From NCBI GenBank assembly GCA_964542875.1, contig CAZIWA010000136.1:1-14851 (forward strand): a stretch of DNA of 14,851 nt, read 5' to 3'. A program made the position numbers and the translations under genes. Position 1 is the stretch's first letter; each line of letters begins with the position of its first letter. Shown piece after piece: positions 13,151-14,851 of this stretch. Source of the stretch: CAZGOM01 sp964542875. Its GTDB lineage: Bacteria; Planctomycetota; Phycisphaerae; Phycisphaerales; Phycisphaeraceae. Under the pieces are notes generated by a model, which was given only the letters and a program-made list of their open reading frames with translations, ran no database searches and was not told the origin of the DNA.

Positions 13151-14803
13151 CTACCCGCCCAGCTCCGTCAACACCTGCTCGGACAATTCCCAAAGCTGAT
13201 GCTCGCGAAATGCCGTCGCCGCGCCCGGCAGGCTGCTGTGGTCCTGCGTGTGCTGGGCCCAATGGTTCTGCACATCATGCAGCCGCTCGCGGCAAACTTC
13301 CGCCGACGCCGCATCGTTGCTTTCCAGGTGTCGCCGATACGCCACCAGCCCGGTCAGCAAATCCCGCAGCGCCAGAAACAGTGATCCGCCGTAGTCCAGC
13401 GTGTTCACCAGCGGTTCGATCCTGCTCCGGTTGCCTTCGCTCACTGCCTGTGCCAGCGCCGCGCGGGCTGCCGTCACCAGGTCCACCGCCTGCTGCTTCT
13501 CGGTGATCACTGAATCCAATTGGTCCAGCGGCAGCCGCTGGATGATTCTCCATGCCGCCTGCGCGTCCACCAGATCATCTTGAATCCAATCCGCATTGGG
13601 GTGCCATCCGTCGGACTTGAGCCGTGCAAACGCACGGATGTAAAAACCCCTCAAAATCATCTGAGGCGAATCAAACAGGATCTTCTCGATCTGCGCCGCC
13701 GCCGGGTCCTTCACCAGCCCCAGCCGCTGGGTGATCCAATCCTGCGCCAGCTTTTCAAGCGGCACCGTCGGGTCATCCGCCAGCCTCGGCACCGCGTAAA
13801 CGTTCGCGTCGATCCAATTTTCGTTGTTGATGAACGGCCCGCCCCACCCGCCGCCGCGCACCCACGCCCACAGGCCCACCAGGTTGATCTTCCCGGCCAC
13901 ATGCGCCAGCCCGCCCGCGTCTTGCGGGTTTTCCGTCTCCGGCATCCCGTTTCGCCAAAGCGGAACCTGCCAATTGGGAATCGCACCCTTGCCTTCAAAC
14001 TCCCGCTGGCACTGCAATTCGTAAATCACCGGCCGCCCGCCGCACGCAAGGCTCGCCTGGTTCCATTTCTGATACCGCCAAAAGTCCGTCTGCGTGAACT
14101 TGAAGCTCAGCACCAGCCGGTCGTCCTCCGGCTTGCCCGGCAGCCGGGCCACCACGCGCTTGCACAGGTCCACCGAATCATGCAGGCCATTGGGCTTCAC
14201 GTTCCACGCCCGTAGGATCAGCCGCTTATTAAGCTGCTCCACCACCGGCCCGTAAAACGCTTCCACGATGGACACAATCCGGTCCGCCCGGCCCAGGTGG
14301 CTGCACCTGGCGCAGTGAGGCAGATAAATATCGTTCCCGATCAGATACGGCACGCGCGAAGCGTCATTGTCCCCCACGCGCAGCACCACACCCGCCACAT
14401 CCGGAAACCGTGTCAGCAGCGCCTTCAGAGCCCGAACCGAAGCTTCAATCGCCGGCTCGCTCGCCGGGCAAAGCACCCCGGGCTTGCGCGCGCAGGTGTA
14501 CGGCCCCGGCTCCTTGCTCACCACATTGCGCGCCAGGCTCAGCGCATCGTAGGAAATGTAAACGCTCAGCCCTGCTTTTTTAAACCCCGCCACCTTCTGC
14601 GCGATCGCATCAAACTGCTGGTGAATCCAGCGTTTCATCTCTCCGGACCCAACGGAATCCTCCGCTTCCACACCCGAAAGCCCCGTCGTCTCATAGAGCA
14701 CCACGCCGTTATAGCCCAGCGCCTTGAGCTCCTCGGCGGACCGGTACCGGCTCGCCATCGTCGGCTCACCAGGGTTATCCAATAGCGTTGCAAGCTTGAA
14801 CAT
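13151..14803 (-). CDS. Cytoplasmic glycoside-hydrolase-like (GH67-like) TIM-barrel protein
   Basis: This 550-residue protein has no signal peptide or membrane segment. The first 330 residues alternate strands and helices as in a TIM barrel: YNGVVLYE (31-38), SVYISYD (80-86), GVVLRVGDND (138-147), LILRAW (195-200), VLSFKF (231-236), the stretch YELQCQREFEGKGAIPNW (261-278) and LVGLWAWVRGGGWGG (308-322). Acidic residues at several strand ends (E38, D145, E262, E270) are catalytic candidates. FINNENWIDANVYAVPRLA (324-342) followed by a W-containing helix resembles the region of GH67 alpha-glucuronidases where the barrel meets the C-terminal helical domain; the remainder (about 343-550) is helical. 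Two Cys pairs (C104/C112, C164/C167) are present. It likely acts on an oligosaccharide inside the cell; the substrate is unknown and the family assignment is tentative. The reading is convergent with the operon, so it is probably a separate unit. The ATG at 14803 begins directly with coding-like sequence. Confidence 0.7.
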   Translation of the reverse strand: MFKLATLLDNPGEPTMASRYRSAEELKALGYNGVVLYETTGLSGVEAEDSVGSGEMKRWIHQQFDAIAQKVAGFKKAGLSVYISYDALSLARNVVSKEPGPYTCARKPGVLCPASEPAIEASVRALKALLTRFPDVAGVVLRVGDNDASRVPYLIGNDIYLPHCARCSHLGRADRIVSIVEAFYGPVVEQLNKRLILRAWNVKPNGLHDSVDLCKRVVARLPGKPEDDRLVLSFKFTQTDFWRYQKWNQASLACGGRPVIYELQCQREFEGKGAIPNWQVPLWRNGMPETENPQDAGGLAHVAGKINLVGLWAWVRGGGWGGPFINNENWIDANVYAVPRLADDPTVPLEKLAQDWITQRLGLVKDPAAAQIEKILFDSPQMILRGFYIRAFARLKSDGWHPNADWIQDDLVDAQAAWRIIQRLPLDQLDSVITEKQQAVDLVTAARAALAQAVSEGNRSRIEPLVNTLDYGGSLFLALRDLLTGLVAYRRHLESNDAASAEVCRERLHDVQNHWAQHTQDHSSLPGAATAFREHQLWELSEQVLTELGG

Positions 14804-14851
14804 AAGTCATCTCTTTTACCAGAAGCATGTTACAAGCGCGATATTCAATCC

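Overview
The window looks like part of a GC-rich chromosome from the Planctomycetota/Verrucomicrobiota side of the bacteria. The reasons are a very C-rich coding strand, sparse Shine-Dalgarno sites, and a GTPase/GAP1 gene pair next to large Ala/Pro/Gln-rich membrane proteins. This placement is an inference from style, not from a marker gene. No tRNA, rRNA, CRISPR array, transposase or integrase was recognised.

Left part (1-1597): A minus-strand gene (69-878) of visibly lower GC encodes a HEAT-like protein that I read as a probable polymorphic-toxin immunity protein. Its start overlaps by 8 nt the end of an open frame that is only a short C-terminal stub (871-993). The stub runs straight into a repeat-like hairpin block (about 994-1140), which suggests the remains of a toxin gene cut off by a repeat. 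The rest of this gene-poor stretch holds an AT-rich 15-bp perfect inverted repeat (1289-1328), a G-quadruplex-capable tract on the minus strand (1472-1495), and a tandem 11-bp direct repeat next to a candidate -10 box (1527-1558) just before the operon.

Main part (1598-13043): Eight same-strand genes, several overlapping or nearly touching, form what looks like one operon. In order they are: (1) a zinc-ribbon P-loop GTPase of the DO-GTPase2 type; (2) a GAP1-N2 type GTPase-associated protein joined to a transmembrane helix and a large C-terminal region; (3) a 991-aa single-pass membrane protein; (4) a small GYF_2 protein; (5) a MotA/TolQ/ExbB-type proton-channel subunit; (6) an ExbD/MotB-like subunit; (7) a lipoprotein with a long Gly/Ser tether and a beta-rich lipocalin-like end; (8) a second ExbD/MotB-like subunit related to gene 6.

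Positive-inside charges put the GTPase and the GAP1 head in the cytosol. Large parts of genes 2 and 3, the two ExbD-like tails and the lipoprotein would be on the outer face of the inner membrane. I read this as a GTPase-gated, proton-motive-force-powered complex spanning the cell envelope. It is reminiscent of Tol/Exb/Mot motors and of the ZorAB core of Zorya, but it has no Zorya effector genes. GTPase/GAP1 pairs have been proposed by genome analysis to act in biological conflict, so defence is the leading hypothesis; envelope maintenance or transport is the alternative.

Right part (13044-14851): A convergent minus-strand gene (13151-14803) encodes a cytoplasmic TIM-barrel-like glycoside hydrolase relative and is probably unrelated to the operon. 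A short degenerate heptamer repeat lies between it and the operon end. The last 48 bases are upstream of this gene and show nothing further.
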